Part shown: piece after piece, positions 55,059 through 64,000 of the stretch
Layout: each line of letters opens with the position of its first letter
Position numbering within the stretch: position 1 is the first letter of the stretch
DNA from: Pararhizobium_B sp963838155
GTDB lineage: Bacteria; Pseudomonadota; Alphaproteobacteria; Rhizobiales; Rhizobiaceae
Assembly: GCA_963838155.1 (NCBI GenBank)
Contig: CAWIQE010000018.1
Span: 124,001 to 188,000, forward strand
Direction of reading: 5' to 3'
Length of the DNA: 64,000 bases
Program-made: the position numbers and the translations under genes
Notes under the pieces: model-generated
Told to the model about the DNA's origin: nothing
What the model saw: the letters and a program-made list of their open reading frames with translations, nothing else
The model's database searches: none

Positions 55059-56447
55059 ATGCCCCAGAACCCGTCGACGCAGGATCTCAAGGCGATCGAC
55101 CACCGCCATCACCTGCATCCCTTCACCGACCACGGCGGCACTCCGGCCGACGACCGGCGCGTGATCACCCGGGCGGACGGCGTATGGCTTTGGGACAGCG
55201 AGGGGAACCGGATCCTCGACGGCATGGCCGGGCTCTGGTGCGTCAATGTCGGCCATGGCCGACGGGAGATCGTGGAAGCCGTGCGCGCGCAGATGAGCGA
55301 GCTCTCCTATTACAACACCTTCTTCAAGACCACCCATCCTCCGGCGATCGCCCTTTCCGCCAAGCTGGCCGAGATCGCGCCGGCGCACATGAACATGGTG
55401 TTCTTCGGCAACTCCGGCTCGGATGCCAACGACACCGCCCTGCGGATGGTGCGCACGTTCTGGCAACTGCAGGGAAAGCCCGAAAAGCAGATCGTCATCA
55501 CCCGGAAAAATGCCTATCACGGCTCCACGGTGGCCGGTGCCGCCCTCGGCGGCATGAGTGGCATGCACGGCCAGGGCGGCACGCTCCCCGGCATCCACCA
55601 CATCGCCCAGCCCTACTGGTTCGGGGAAGGCATGGCGACCGGGCTCAGTCCCGACGAATTCGGCATCCGGGCCGCCCGCGACCTCGAAAGAGCCATCGAC
55701 GAGCTCGGCGAGGACAAGGTCGCGGCCTTCATGGCCGAGCCGATCCAGGGCGCCGGCGGCGTCGTCATACCGCCCGAAAGCTACTGGCCGGAGATCAAGC
55801 AAATCCTCGACGAACGGGACATCCTCTTCGTTTCCGACGAGGTGATCTGCGGCTTCGGCAGGCTCGGCGACTGGTTCGGTTCCGGCTACTACGCCATGAA
55901 GCCCGACCTGATGTCGGTGGCCAAGGGGCTGTCGTCCGGTTACCTGCCGATCGGCGGCGTCCTCGTCTCCGACAGGCTGGCGGAGGCCTTCCATGCCGGC
56001 GGCGAGTTCTTCCACGGCTACACCTACTCGGGCCATCCCGCCTGCTGCGCGGCCGCCCTCGCCAATCTCCGGATCATGGAGCGCGAGGACCTGGTCGGAC
56101 GGGTCGCAAACGACATCGGCCCCTATCTGCGGGAACGCTGGCTGCGGCTCGGGCAACATCCGCTGGTCGGAGAGGCCCGAATGACGGGGCTCGTCGGCGC
56201 CCTGGAACTCGTGCCGGACAAGTCCGACCTGCTGCGGCGCTTCGACAATCCCGGCGCTGCCGGAACCGTCGCCCGGGATCACGCCTTCCGCAACGGGCTC
56301 GTCATGCGGCATGTGCGCGACAGCATGATCATTTCACCCCCCTTGACGATCACCCGCGAAGAGGCGGACGAACTCGTCCGCCTCGCGGAAAAGAGCCTCG
56401 ACGACGCGCACGCCGATCTCGACAAGCGTGGCCTGCTCGGAGCTTGA
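55059..56447 (+). CDS. class III aminotransferase (omega-amino acid/putrescine-pyruvate type)
   Basis: A 462-aa PLP-dependent aminotransferase. FFGNSGSDANDTALRMVR binds the cofactor phosphate, YHGSTVAGAALGG stacks the ring, VAAFMAEPIQGAGGV and SDEVICGFGRLGDWFG are conserved, and the Schiff-base Lys is in MSVAKGLSSGYLPIG. The sequence class fits omega-amino-acid-pyruvate or diamine-pyruvate transaminases (SpuC/BauA group), not ornithine or GABA aminotransferases, but I cannot fix the substrate. Convergent with the BMP binding-protein gene, sharing a hairpin. Confidence 0.9.
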   Translation: MPQNPSTQDLKAIDHRHHLHPFTDHGGTPADDRRVITRADGVWLWDSEGNRILDGMAGLWCVNVGHGRREIVEAVRAQMSELSYYNTFFKTTHPPAIALSAKLAEIAPAHMNMVFFGNSGSDANDTALRMVRTFWQLQGKPEKQIVITRKNAYHGSTVAGAALGGMSGMHGQGGTLPGIHHIAQPYWFGEGMATGLSPDEFGIRAARDLERAIDELGEDKVAAFMAEPIQGAGGVVIPPESYWPEIKQILDERDILFVSDEVICGFGRLGDWFGSGYYAMKPDLMSVAKGLSSGYLPIGGVLVSDRLAEAFHAGGEFFHGYTYSGHPACCAAALANLRIMEREDLVGRVANDIGPYLRERWLRLGQHPLVGEARMTGLVGALELVPDKSDLLRRFDNPGAAGTVARDHAFRNGLVMRHVRDSMIISPPLTITREEADELVRLAEKSLDDAHADLDKRGLLGA

Positions 56448-56474
56448 GGCGCCGACCGTCGACTGGACGGCAAA

Positions 56475-56498
56475 AGGGCCGGTTCTGGAACCGGCCCT
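56475..56498 (-). terminator. bidirectional hairpin between aminotransferase and bmp genes
   Basis: AGGGCCGGTT (56475 on) and AACCGGCCCT (to 56498) form a 10-bp stem with a short loop. On minus it is followed by TTTTGCCG, so it probably terminates the bmp transcript; on plus only CTCG follows. Confidence 0.75.
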
Positions 56499-56525
56499 CT
56501 CGAAACATGTAGATCGGCCAATCGC

Positions 56526-57590
56526 TTATTGCGGAATCTTCGCGTCGATTCCCTGCACGAAGAAATTCATGCCCAGAAGCTCCTTGTCGCTGGCGACCTT
56601 GCCCTTTTCGAGCCAGGTCGAACCGTCCTGCTTGTTGATCGGGCCGGTGAAGGGATTGAAGCCGCCCTCGATCTTCTTGACGGTCGCTTCGGCCATGGCC
56701 TTAACGTCGTCGGGCATGTTGGTGTAGGGCGCCATCACGACCGTTTTGTCCTTCAGGCCCTCCCAGCTCTGCTGCGACTTCCACGACCCATCCAGCAGCG
56801 CCTTGACGCGCTCGACATAGTACGGCCCCCAATTGTCGACGATCGCCGTCAGCTGGGCGTGCGGGGCGAACTTGATCATGTCGCTCGACTGCCCGAAGCC
56901 GTGCTTGCCGCGCTTCTCGGCAATCTGGAGGCCGGCAGGCGAATCGGTGTGCTGCGCGAGGATGTCGACGCCCTGGTCGAACAGCGTCTTTGCAGCGTCC
57001 GCCTCCTTGCCCGGATCGAACCACGAGTTCACCCAGACGATCTTGATCTTGAAGTCCGGGTTGATCGAATGGGCACCGATCATGAAGGAATTGATCCCGC
57101 GGATCACTTCCGGGATGGGGAACGAGGCGATATAGCCGACCTCGCCGGCCTTCGACATCTTGGCGGCGATCCGGCCGATGACGTAGCGGCCTTCGTAGAA
57201 GCGCGCATTGTAGGTCGTCACGTTGGGAGCGGTCTTGTAGCCGGTCGCATGCTCGAACTTCACGTCCGGGAACTGCTTGGCGACCTTGATGACCGAGTCC
57301 ATGTAGCCGAAGGACGTCGCGAAAATGATGTTGCAGCCGGAGCGCGCGAGTTGCGTCAGCACGCGTTCGGCGTCCGGTCCCTCGGCGATGTTTTCGACGT
57401 ACTGGGTGTCGACCTTGTCGCCGAGTTCCTTCTGGAGGTAGAGACGCCCTTTCTCGTGGGCCTCCGAATATCCTCCGTCGTTGTGTGCGCCGACATAGAC
57501 GAAACAGGCCTTCACCTTGTCGGCCGCACCGGCCTGCGCGGCGAAGGCGACGCCGAGCACGGTGGTTAATGCAGCGAGCAGTTTCTTCAT
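56526..57590 (-). CDS. BMP-family ABC transporter substrate-binding protein
   Basis: A 354-aa periplasmic binding protein of the basic-membrane-protein (PnrA/Med) family, whose characterised members bind nucleosides. Signal peptide MKKLLAALTTVLGVAFAAQAGA with cleavage near residue 23. YVGAHNDGGYSEAHEKG and ATSFGYMD are conserved ligand-lobe segments. AGAGGT precedes the ATG at 57590. The minus-strand order ATPase, permease, permease, binding protein makes a complete importer; purine nucleosides are the likely cargo. Confidence 0.92.
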   Translation of the reverse strand: MKKLLAALTTVLGVAFAAQAGAADKVKACFVYVGAHNDGGYSEAHEKGRLYLQKELGDKVDTQYVENIAEGPDAERVLTQLARSGCNIIFATSFGYMDSVIKVAKQFPDVKFEHATGYKTAPNVTTYNARFYEGRYVIGRIAAKMSKAGEVGYIASFPIPEVIRGINSFMIGAHSINPDFKIKIVWVNSWFDPGKEADAAKTLFDQGVDILAQHTDSPAGLQIAEKRGKHGFGQSSDMIKFAPHAQLTAIVDNWGPYYVERVKALLDGSWKSQQSWEGLKDKTVVMAPYTNMPDDVKAMAEATVKKIEGGFNPFTGPINKQDGSTWLEKGKVASDKELLGMNFFVQGIDAKIPQ

Positions 57591-57654
57591 CGTTGCTACC
57601 TCTTCATTCCTCTGAGAGATTTTCCGGGGCTTGTGATCTTTTCTTGCCCGACTT

Positions 57655-58575
57655 CTATCGTTCGGGAACAAACGGCCGCCCCAGACAGGCCGGTGTATTC
57701 ATCAACGTCAGTCGCCGGTTCTGCGAGATCAGGACCAGAACGACCACGGTCGCCAGATAGGGAAGCGCCGACAGGAATTGCGAGGGGATCGCGACGCCGA
57801 AGGCCTGCGCGTTGAAGGCCCCGATGCTCACCGCCCCGAAAAGATAGGCCCCGACGAGGACCCGGGACGGACGCCACGAGCCGAAGACGACGAGTGCGAG
57901 CGCGATCCAGCCGCGCCCCGCCGTCATGTTCTCGGTCCATTGAGGGGTGTAGACGAGCGACAGCTGGGCACCCGCCAGCCCCGCGCAGGCGCCGCCGAAC
58001 ATGACCGAAAGATAGCGCACCTTCAGCACCGGCATGCCCAGCGCATGGGCCGAAGTGTGGTTGTCCCCGATCGAGCGAAGCCTCAGTCCCGCGCGCGTCC
58101 GGAACAGGAACCAATGCACCGCGGCGACGAGCAGGATCGAAACGTAGAAGATCAGGTCGTGGCGGAAGAGCAGCGGCCCGACGACCGGAATGTCGGCCAG
58201 GCCGGGGATGGCGATCGCCGGCATCTCCACCCCGGGCGTCCCGACATAGGCGTTTCCGATCATGCCCGACAGGCCGAGGCCGAGAATGGTCAGGGAAAGG
58301 CCGGTCGCGACCTGGTTGGCGACGAGCGTCAGGGTCAGGAACCCGAACGTCAGCGAAAAGAGCGCACCCGCGATGATGCCGAACAGCGCCCCGACATAGG
58401 GCGACCCGGTCCACTGGGCGCCGATGAAGGCGACGACCGCACCGATCACCATCATGCCCTCGACACCGAGATTGAGCACGCCGGACCGCTCCGCCACCAA
58501 TTCCCCGGTTGCGGCGAGCAGAAGCGGCGTGGACGCCGTCATGATGGTCAGGATCGTGGCGAGAAGGAGATGCAT
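57655..58575 (-). CDS. ABC transporter permease (BMP/nucleoside type), second
   Basis: A 306-aa inner-membrane permease of the BPD_transp_2 family, with eight or so helices. ERSGVLNLGVEGMMVIGA is the family's coupling signature and RSIGDNHTSAHALGM the cytoplasmic loop contacting the ATPase. The ATG at 58575 shares one base with the TGA of the first permease (TGATG). Confidence 0.93.
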   Translation of the reverse strand: MHLLLATILTIMTASTPLLLAATGELVAERSGVLNLGVEGMMVIGAVVAFIGAQWTGSPYVGALFGIIAGALFSLTFGFLTLTLVANQVATGLSLTILGLGLSGMIGNAYVGTPGVEMPAIAIPGLADIPVVGPLLFRHDLIFYVSILLVAAVHWFLFRTRAGLRLRSIGDNHTSAHALGMPVLKVRYLSVMFGGACAGLAGAQLSLVYTPQWTENMTAGRGWIALALVVFGSWRPSRVLVGAYLFGAVSIGAFNAQAFGVAIPSQFLSALPYLATVVVLVLISQNRRLTLMNTPACLGRPFVPER

Positions 58576-59657
58576 CAGGAGGTCCCCGGCCGCGCGCGCC
58601 CGGCGACGAGCCGGATCCGGTAATGGATGAGAGTATCGCAACCGAGCACGAAAAACAGCAACAGCCCCTGGAATACGCTGCTGACCTTGTCGCTGAGGCC
58701 TATGGAAATCTGCGCCGTCTCGCCTCCGAGATAGGTCAGGCCAAGCACGAGGCCAGCGACGACGATGCTCAGCGGGTTCAGGCGGCCGAGGAATGCGACG
58801 ATGATGGCGGTGAATCCGTAGCCCGGCGAAATGACCGGCCGCAGCTGCTGGATGGCACCCGAAGCCTCGCAGATACCGGCCAGCCCGGCGAGGGCACCGG
58901 AGAACAGAAAGGCGAAATAGACCATGCGCCTGCGGGAAAAGCCCGCGAATCGCCCTGCCCGTTCCGACTCGCCGAGAACGTCGATCTCGAAACCCTTCAG
59001 CGTGTGCCGCATCAGGAACCACGTCGCCGCCGCCGCGATCAGGGCGAAGACCGCGCCCCAGTGCGCCGCGCCCGGCGGAAAGATCGACGGCAGCACGGCG
59101 TCGTCCGGAAAGGTTATCGTCTGCGGGAAATTGTAGCCCTGCGGGTCGCGCCAGGGTCCGCGGACCGTCCAGTCCAGGAAGAGCTGCGCGACATAGACCA
59201 GCATCAGGCTCGACAGGATTTCGTTGGTGTTGAATTCGGCCTTCAGGATCGCCGGGACGGCGGCGTAGAGGGCGCCCCCCACCATGCCGAGGACGAGCAT
59301 GATCGGCAGCACCAGCGGCGACGTCCAGTCGGGGAACATCACCGGCAGGATCGAGCCCGCCATGGCGCCGGCGATGAACTGCCCTTCGGCACCGATGTTC
59401 CAGTTCTTCGAGCGGAAACAGACGGACAGGCCGACGGCGATCAGGATCAGCGGCGCCGACTTGACCGCAAGCTGGTTCAGCGACCAGACGCTGTCCAAGG
59501 GCTGGATGAAGAAGGCGTAGAGCGCATGGAACGGGTTCTTGCCGAGCCCCGCGAACATGATGCCGCCGGCAACGACGGTCAGTGCCAGCGCGATGAACGG
59601 AGAAAGGACCAAATGGAGGCCGGACGGCGCCGGGCGCTTTTCGATATCAAGACGCAT
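58575..59657 (-). CDS. ABC transporter permease (BMP/nucleoside type), first
   Basis: A 360-aa permease, about nine helices, BPD_transp_2 family. SVCFRSKNWNIGAEGQFIAG corresponds to the ERSGVLNLGVEG motif of its partner, and EFNTNEILSSLMLVYVA is typical of the first permease of BMP systems. It overlaps the ATPase gene by 11 bp. Confidence 0.93.
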   Translation of the reverse strand: MRLDIEKRPAPSGLHLVLSPFIALALTVVAGGIMFAGLGKNPFHALYAFFIQPLDSVWSLNQLAVKSAPLILIAVGLSVCFRSKNWNIGAEGQFIAGAMAGSILPVMFPDWTSPLVLPIMLVLGMVGGALYAAVPAILKAEFNTNEILSSLMLVYVAQLFLDWTVRGPWRDPQGYNFPQTITFPDDAVLPSIFPPGAAHWGAVFALIAAAATWFLMRHTLKGFEIDVLGESERAGRFAGFSRRRMVYFAFLFSGALAGLAGICEASGAIQQLRPVISPGYGFTAIIVAFLGRLNPLSIVVAGLVLGLTYLGGETAQISIGLSDKVSSVFQGLLLFFVLGCDTLIHYRIRLVAGRARPGTS

Positions 59658-61215
59658 GGGCCATGCCCGCTTCGCTGCCGTGGATGCCGCCCATCAGAAG
59701 GCCGATGCGCTCGCGCGTCATCGCCCTGGCCGGCTGCGGCTCCGACAGGCGGCCCTCGCTGATGACGGCTATGCGCGTGGCGATCTCGAAGATCTCGTCG
59801 AGGTCCTGACTGATGACGAGCACCGCGGCGCCGGCATGCGCCCGGTCGATCAGCGCCTGCCGGATGCGGCTCGCCGCGCCGGCGTCCACGCCCCAGGTGG
59901 GCTGGTTGACGACGAGGACGGAAGGTTCCCTGTCGAGCTCCCGGCCGACGATGAATTTTTGCAAATTGCCCCCCGAGAGCGCCGAAGCAGCCGGATCGTC
60001 TCCGGATTTTCGCACGTCCATCGCCTCGCACACCCTGCGGGCGGTCGAACGGACGGCTGCGCGCTTGAGGACGTGCAGCTTTCCCCAGCCCAGGAAGACG
60101 CGCGCATCGGATCTGTGGCGCGCGAGGATGACGTTTTCCGAAAGCGGCAGTTCCCCGACTGCGGCATGGCCGTTGCGCTCCTCCGGCACGAAGCCGGCGC
60201 CGAGCAGGCGACGCTCGGAAATTCCCATGCGTCCGACGTCGCGCCCGGCAATGCGCACGGCCCCTGCTCGGGCGACCCTCGTCTCGCCGGACAGGACGTC
60301 GAAGAGCTCGCTCTGTCCATTGCCGGCAACCCCGGCGACGGCCAGGATCTCGCCGGCCCGCACCGCGAAATCGATGCCCTGCAGCGAAACGGCAAAGGGC
60401 GAGCGCGACGGGCAATCGAGCTCGCGGGCTTCCAGCAGGATCTCGTCGCGCGGCTCGAAGCCCGCGTCGTGGACGGCCTCCACCTCGGAACCGACCATCA
60501 TGCGGGCGAGCGAGGCGGACGTCTCCTGGCGCGGATCGCACGACCCGGTCACCTTGCCGTGGCGCAGCACCGTCGCCCGGTCGCAGATCCGGCGTACTTC
60601 CTCCAGGCGGTGGCTGATATACAGCACCGAGCGCCCCTCGCCCTTCAGCTTCTCGAGCGTTTCGAAAAGGCGGTCCGCCTCCTGCGGGGTCAGGACGGAG
60701 GTCGGCTCGTCGAGAATGACGAGCTGCGGATTCTGCAGGAGCGTTCGCACGATTTCGATGCGCTGCCTCTCCCCGACCGACAGGTCGGCGACATGCGCGT
60801 GCGGATCGAGCGGAAGGCCGTAGTTTCTCGACAGTTCGGCGGCTTCGTCGGCGATGCGATCGATCGAGACGTCGCGATCCAGCGACAAGGCGATGTTTTC
60901 CGCGACCGTCAGTGCCTCGAAGAGCGAAAAGTGCTGGAAAACCATGCCGATGCCCGTCTTCCGCGCCTCTCCCGGGCTGCGGATCGTCACGGGCGCGCCA
61001 CGCCAGTGGATGGTGCCGGCCGAAGGTTCGAGCACGCCGAACAGCATCTTGACGAGGGTGGACTTTCCGGCCCCGTTCTCGCCGAGGAGCGCATGGATCT
61101 CACCAGGCCGGATATCGAGATCGATGCCGTCGCAGGCCTTGAAGCTGCCGAAGAGCTTGGTGAGCCCGACAACTCTCAGAAGCGTGTCTCGATCGGTTGA
61201 AGGGCTGGACGCCAC
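59647..61215 (-). CDS. ABC transporter ATP-binding protein, tandem domains (BMP/nucleoside type)
   Basis: A 522-aa ATPase with two ABC domains. The first has Walker A GENGAGKST, signature LSVGERQRIEI and Walker B LVILDEPTS. The second has a degenerate Walker A (GVAGNGQSELF), signature LSGGNLQKFIVGREL and a Walker B with Gln in place of Glu (VNQPTWGVD), so only the first site is probably fully catalytic, as in sugar/nucleoside importers of this class. GTG at 61215 has AGGGA 6 nt upstream; an ATG at 61290 is less likely. Confidence 0.92.
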   Translation of the reverse strand: MASSPSTDRDTLLRVVGLTKLFGSFKACDGIDLDIRPGEIHALLGENGAGKSTLVKMLFGVLEPSAGTIHWRGAPVTIRSPGEARKTGIGMVFQHFSLFEALTVAENIALSLDRDVSIDRIADEAAELSRNYGLPLDPHAHVADLSVGERQRIEIVRTLLQNPQLVILDEPTSVLTPQEADRLFETLEKLKGEGRSVLYISHRLEEVRRICDRATVLRHGKVTGSCDPRQETSASLARMMVGSEVEAVHDAGFEPRDEILLEARELDCPSRSPFAVSLQGIDFAVRAGEILAVAGVAGNGQSELFDVLSGETRVARAGAVRIAGRDVGRMGISERRLLGAGFVPEERNGHAAVGELPLSENVILARHRSDARVFLGWGKLHVLKRAAVRSTARRVCEAMDVRKSGDDPAASALSGGNLQKFIVGRELDREPSVLVVNQPTWGVDAGAASRIRQALIDRAHAGAAVLVISQDLDEIFEIATRIAVISEGRLSEPQPARAMTRERIGLLMGGIHGSEAGMAHAS

Positions 61216-61322
61216 GTTGTTCCCTGACCTGCAAATGGCATGCGAGGCGCAGCCGCTCGCGCACCATCGCCCGACCCCCAGCAGCGCCACACGGAACCAG
61301 CTTCAACATATTTTTTTATTTT

Positions 61323-62300
61323 TCAAGGCTTAAGCAATGTCGCTCCAGTGGTTTTGCGCGCCTCGAGGTCGGCATGGGCCCGCCCAGCCTCGGCGAGCGG
61401 ATAGGTTTGATTGATCTCGATGCGCACCGCGCCGCTTGCAACGACATCGAAAAGGCGCTGCGACGAGAGCTCCAGATCCTCCCGCGAGTCCACATAGGTG
61501 AAGAGCGTCGGGCGGGTGGCGAACAGGGACCCCTTTTGCGCCAGAATGCCGAGGTCGACGGGCGCAACCGGTCCGGAGGACTGGCCGAAGAGCACCCACA
61601 TGCCGCGGGGACGAAGGCAGTCGAGCGACCCGGGGAACGTGTCCTTTCCGACCGAATCGTAGACGACGTCGCAGCCCTTTCCGCCGGTCAGTTCCTTGAC
61701 CTCGGCCACGAAATCCTCGCTGCGGTAATTGATCACGTGGTCGTAGCCGTGCGCCTTCGCCAGTTCGATCTTCTCGGGCGAGCCCGCCGTCCCGATGACC
61801 GTCGCGCCGATCGACTTCGCCCACTGCCCGGCGATGAGGCCGACGCCACCGGCGGCCGCGTGGAAGAGGATCGTGTCCCCCTTCTTCACGGGAAACGTCC
61901 GATGGAGGAGATATTCGGCCGTCATGCCCTTGAGCATCATGGCCGCGGCGGTATCGGACGAAATGCTCTCCGGCAGCTTCACCAGGCGATCGGCCGGCAT
62001 GATCCGTTCCTGGGAATAGGCGCCGATCCGCCCGATATATGCGACCCGGTCGCCCGGCTTCAGCGTCGTCACGCCGTCGCCGACCGCCAGAACTTCGCCT
62101 GCGCCTTCGCTGCCCGGCGTGAGCGGCAGCCCGTCCGGCGCCGGGTAGAGGCCGGTGCGGAAGTAGACGTCGATGAAGTTCAGGCCGATCGCATCGTGTC
62201 GGACCAGCGCCTCGCCCGGTCCGGGCCGGCCCGCATCGGCGTCGACGTATTCCATCACCTCGGGTCCGCCGTGACGCTTGATCTCAATCGCCTTGCTCAT
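61323..62300 (-). CDS. quinone oxidoreductase (zinc-independent MDR family)
   Basis: A 325-aa NADPH:quinone reductase-type protein. GLNFIDVYFRTGLYP is the QOR signature, AAAGGVGLIAGQWAK the nucleotide motif, and zinc-site cysteines are absent. GGAGG lies 7 nt before the ATG at 62300, which overlaps the stop of the phosphatidylcholine synthase gene (ATGA). Likely reduces quinones or reactive enones; physiological substrate unknown. Confidence 0.93.
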   Translation of the reverse strand: MSKAIEIKRHGGPEVMEYVDADAGRPGPGEALVRHDAIGLNFIDVYFRTGLYPAPDGLPLTPGSEGAGEVLAVGDGVTTLKPGDRVAYIGRIGAYSQERIMPADRLVKLPESISSDTAAAMMLKGMTAEYLLHRTFPVKKGDTILFHAAAGGVGLIAGQWAKSIGATVIGTAGSPEKIELAKAHGYDHVINYRSEDFVAEVKELTGGKGCDVVYDSVGKDTFPGSLDCLRPRGMWVLFGQSSGPVAPVDLGILAQKGSLFATRPTLFTYVDSREDLELSSQRLFDVVASGAVRIEINQTYPLAEAGRAHADLEARKTTGATLLKP

Positions 62301-63040
62301 TCGATCCTCCTCGTGCGGCCCCGGCCGAGCCGGGGGAACATCTGCAAGATAGCGCCGATGAAATAGAGGTACAGGCCCGATCCCGCGACGCCCCAGACCA
62401 GCCACCGCGGGCTATCGAAATTCATGAACAGGGCCGCGATCGATAGCAGCGACCAGACCGCGAAGACCGTCAGGTTGACGTTGCGAAGCCTCACGACGCG
62501 AACCGGATGCAGGAAATCGATCGGAAGAAATGTCAGGATGACGGAGATCAGGATGGCGCCGAACGCGACCTGCTCGGTCGGCTGAACGACGAACAGCGTG
62601 AAGATCACCATGTTCCAGGCCACCGGAAAGCCGGAAAAGAAGTTCTCTTCGGTCTTCATGCCGGTATCGGCGTAATAGATGGCGCTCGACATGACGATGA
62701 GGCCGGCCGCCACGAAGGACATGGGCTGTCCGATCATGTGGCTCTCGTAGAGCGCGAAAGCGGGGATCAGCACGTAGCTGACATAGTCGATGACATTGTC
62801 CAGCATGACGCCGGACCAGTTGGGCAGCACCGACTTGACGTCGAGCTTGCGGGCAATGGGGCCGTCGATGCCGTCGACCAGAAGCGCGGCCCCCAGCCAC
62901 CAGAACATCGCCGCAAAGCGCTGCTCGGCCGCCGCGACGAGCGCCAGGAAAGCGAGAAAGGCGCCGGAGGCGGTCAGGATATGGACCGAAAACGCACGGA
63001 TCTCGGCGTAGGGCACTCGTCTGTAATTGAATATCCGCAC
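62297..63040 (-). CDS. pcs: phosphatidylcholine synthase
   Basis: A 247-aa integral membrane enzyme condensing CDP-diacylglycerol with choline. About eight helices; the CDP-alcohol phosphotransferase motif is DGIDGPIAR...GVMLDNVIDY (residues about 56-86). Bacterial Pcs is characteristic of rhizobia, Brucella and relatives and of bacteria associated with eukaryotes. It uses host- or environment-derived choline. Upstream gap of 194 bp is shared with the divergent monooxygenase gene. Confidence 0.95.
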   Translation of the reverse strand: MRIFNYRRVPYAEIRAFSVHILTASGAFLAFLALVAAAEQRFAAMFWWLGAALLVDGIDGPIARKLDVKSVLPNWSGVMLDNVIDYVSYVLIPAFALYESHMIGQPMSFVAAGLIVMSSAIYYADTGMKTEENFFSGFPVAWNMVIFTLFVVQPTEQVAFGAILISVILTFLPIDFLHPVRVVRLRNVNLTVFAVWSLLSIAALFMNFDSPRWLVWGVAGSGLYLYFIGAILQMFPRLGRGRTRRIE

Positions 63041-63234
63041 TGGCAGCTTCCGGTGTCACGTCGCGTCCCGGCAACCGCTAGCAGACAAACCCGCGGCAAT
63101 CCAGTTCGGGCAGCACCGTCTCATCGGAGAGGAATACGGCCGACGGGGGCCGCGAAGCTGCCGGCGCTCTGGCCGTCACGCATCATCTGTCCTAAATCAT
63201 TGCGGAAAGGCAACGAAACCGAACGGGTCTCGTC

Positions 63235-64000
63235 ATGAGCGAATTCGACATCGCGGTGGTCGGCGGCGGATTGACAGGATCCCTCGCGGCCCTCGAACTG
63301 GCCCGGCAGGGTCGCTCCGTCGCCCTCGTCGCCCCGCGCTCCGGCGCGACCGACGGCCGGACCACGGCTTTGATGAAGCCCTCCCTCGAATTTCTCGAAC
63401 GCCTCGGCCTCTGGGACGAGGTTTCCGCGGATGCGGCGCCGCTGTCGACCATGCGAATCGTCGACGGGACGCGCCATCTCTTTCGTGCCCCCATCACCTC
63501 CTTCCATGCGGGCGAGATCGGCGAAGCCTACTTCGCCTGCAACATCCCGAACGCGGTTCTGGTCGATGCGCTGTCGCGGGCCGTCGAGCGACAGGAAGGA
63601 CTGACGATCTTCGACGCCTCCGTCCTCGATGCCCGGGACCGCGGGAGCGACGTGGAGATCGAGCTCGACGACGGCAAGCGCCTCACGGTCCCGCTGGCCG
63701 TCGGTGCCGACGGCCGGAAGTCCGTCCTGCGAAGGGCCGCGGGAATCGGCGCGCGGCAGTGGCAGTATCCGCAGTCGGCCTTGGTCACGGCCTTTGCGCA
63801 TCAGCGACCGCACGAGAACGTCTCGACGGAGTTCCATACGGAGGAAGGGCCCTTCACGCAGGTTCCCCTCCCCGGGAACCGCTCCAGTCTCGTCTGGGTG
63901 ATGGCGCCCTCGAAGGCCGAGATCCTGGTTCGACTGGGACCCGAAAACCTCGCTGCCCGGATCGAGGAGCGGATGCAGTCGATGCTCGGCGAGGTCACGG
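63235..64000 (+). CDS. UbiH/UbiF-family FAD monooxygenase, 3' end outside window
   Basis: The first 255 codons of a flavoprotein hydroxylase of the UbiH/VisC/COQ6 group. FDIAVVGGGLTGSLAALELA is the FAD-binding Rossmann motif; GRTTALMKPSLEFLERLGLW and the mid-protein VGADGRKSVLRRAAGI (the DG motif) match ubiquinone-ring hydroxylases. It likely hydroxylates a ubiquinone precursor. The gene continues past the right edge. Confidence 0.88.
   Translation, partial: MSEFDIAVVGGGLTGSLAALELARQGRSVALVAPRSGATDGRTTALMKPSLEFLERLGLWDEVSADAAPLSTMRIVDGTRHLFRAPITSFHAGEIGEAYFACNIPNAVLVDALSRAVERQEGLTIFDASVLDARDRGSDVEIELDDGKRLTVPLAVGADGRKSVLRRAAGIGARQWQYPQSALVTAFAHQRPHENVSTEFHTEEGPFTQVPLPGNRSSLVWVMAPSKAEILVRLGPENLAARIEERMQSMLGEVT

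Overview
The window is a high-GC alphaproteobacterial chromosome segment, most likely order Hyphomicrobiales (Rhizobiales). The evidence is the gene order nifR3/dusB-ntrB-ntrC-ntrY-ntrX-trkA-hfq-hflX, the eno-ftsB-pdhA-pdhB-pdhC-lpdA-lipA block, the cysG-DUF2849-cysI-DUF934 operon, a fused ispDF, a lipoyl-bearing PdhB and a bacterial phosphatidylcholine synthase. I cannot name the genus. No rRNA, tRNA, CRISPR array, integrase or intact insertion sequence was found.

Layout. 1-2.8 kb: an acyl-CoA dehydrogenase (cut by the window edge) is divergent from an SDR and an APH-like kinase, a trio resembling the 4-hydroxyacyl-CoA (LvaC/LvaD/LvaA, ACAD10/11) pathway. 2.9-7.5 kb: distal valine catabolism operon mmsA - isobutyryl-CoA dehydrogenase - 3-hydroxyisobutyryl-CoA hydrolase - mmsB. 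7.6-12.7 kb: MscS-type channel, L,D-transpeptidase, a CDF metal exporter with an apparent 1-nt frameshift in its His-rich N-terminus, an exported small protein and a CueR/HmrR-like MerR regulator with a recognisable operator. 12.7-16.3 kb: an A/T-richer accessory island holding three members of one unrecognised protein family (two intact and divergent, one degenerate), bounded and interrupted by duplicated pieces of the exported-protein and merR genes. 16.4-20.3 kb: siroheme/sulfite-reductase operon. 20.6-32.3 kb: mazG, then the long minus-strand nitrogen-regulation/Trk/Hfq cluster. 32.5-35.7 kb: ispDF, CinA C-terminal protein, RatA-like protein, lipA. 35.9-45.9 kb: GlsB-like protein, pyruvate dehydrogenase complex, ftsB, eno, kdsA, VOC protein. 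46-55 kb: pyrG, secG, tpiA on minus; PpiD-like foldase, trpD, trpC, moaC, moeA on plus. 55-61.2 kb: class III aminotransferase and a BMP-type ABC importer. 61.3-64 kb: quinone oxidoreductase, phosphatidylcholine synthase and the start of a UbiH-like monooxygenase.

Most genes are core metabolism, tightly packed with ATGA, GTGA or TGATG start/stop overlaps. The accessory interest lies in the 12.7-16.3 kb island, in the LvaA/C/D-like trio, and in a dispersed repeat of about 100 bp whose TAG end serves as the stop codon of neighbouring genes and is followed by a hairpin and T-rich stretch.
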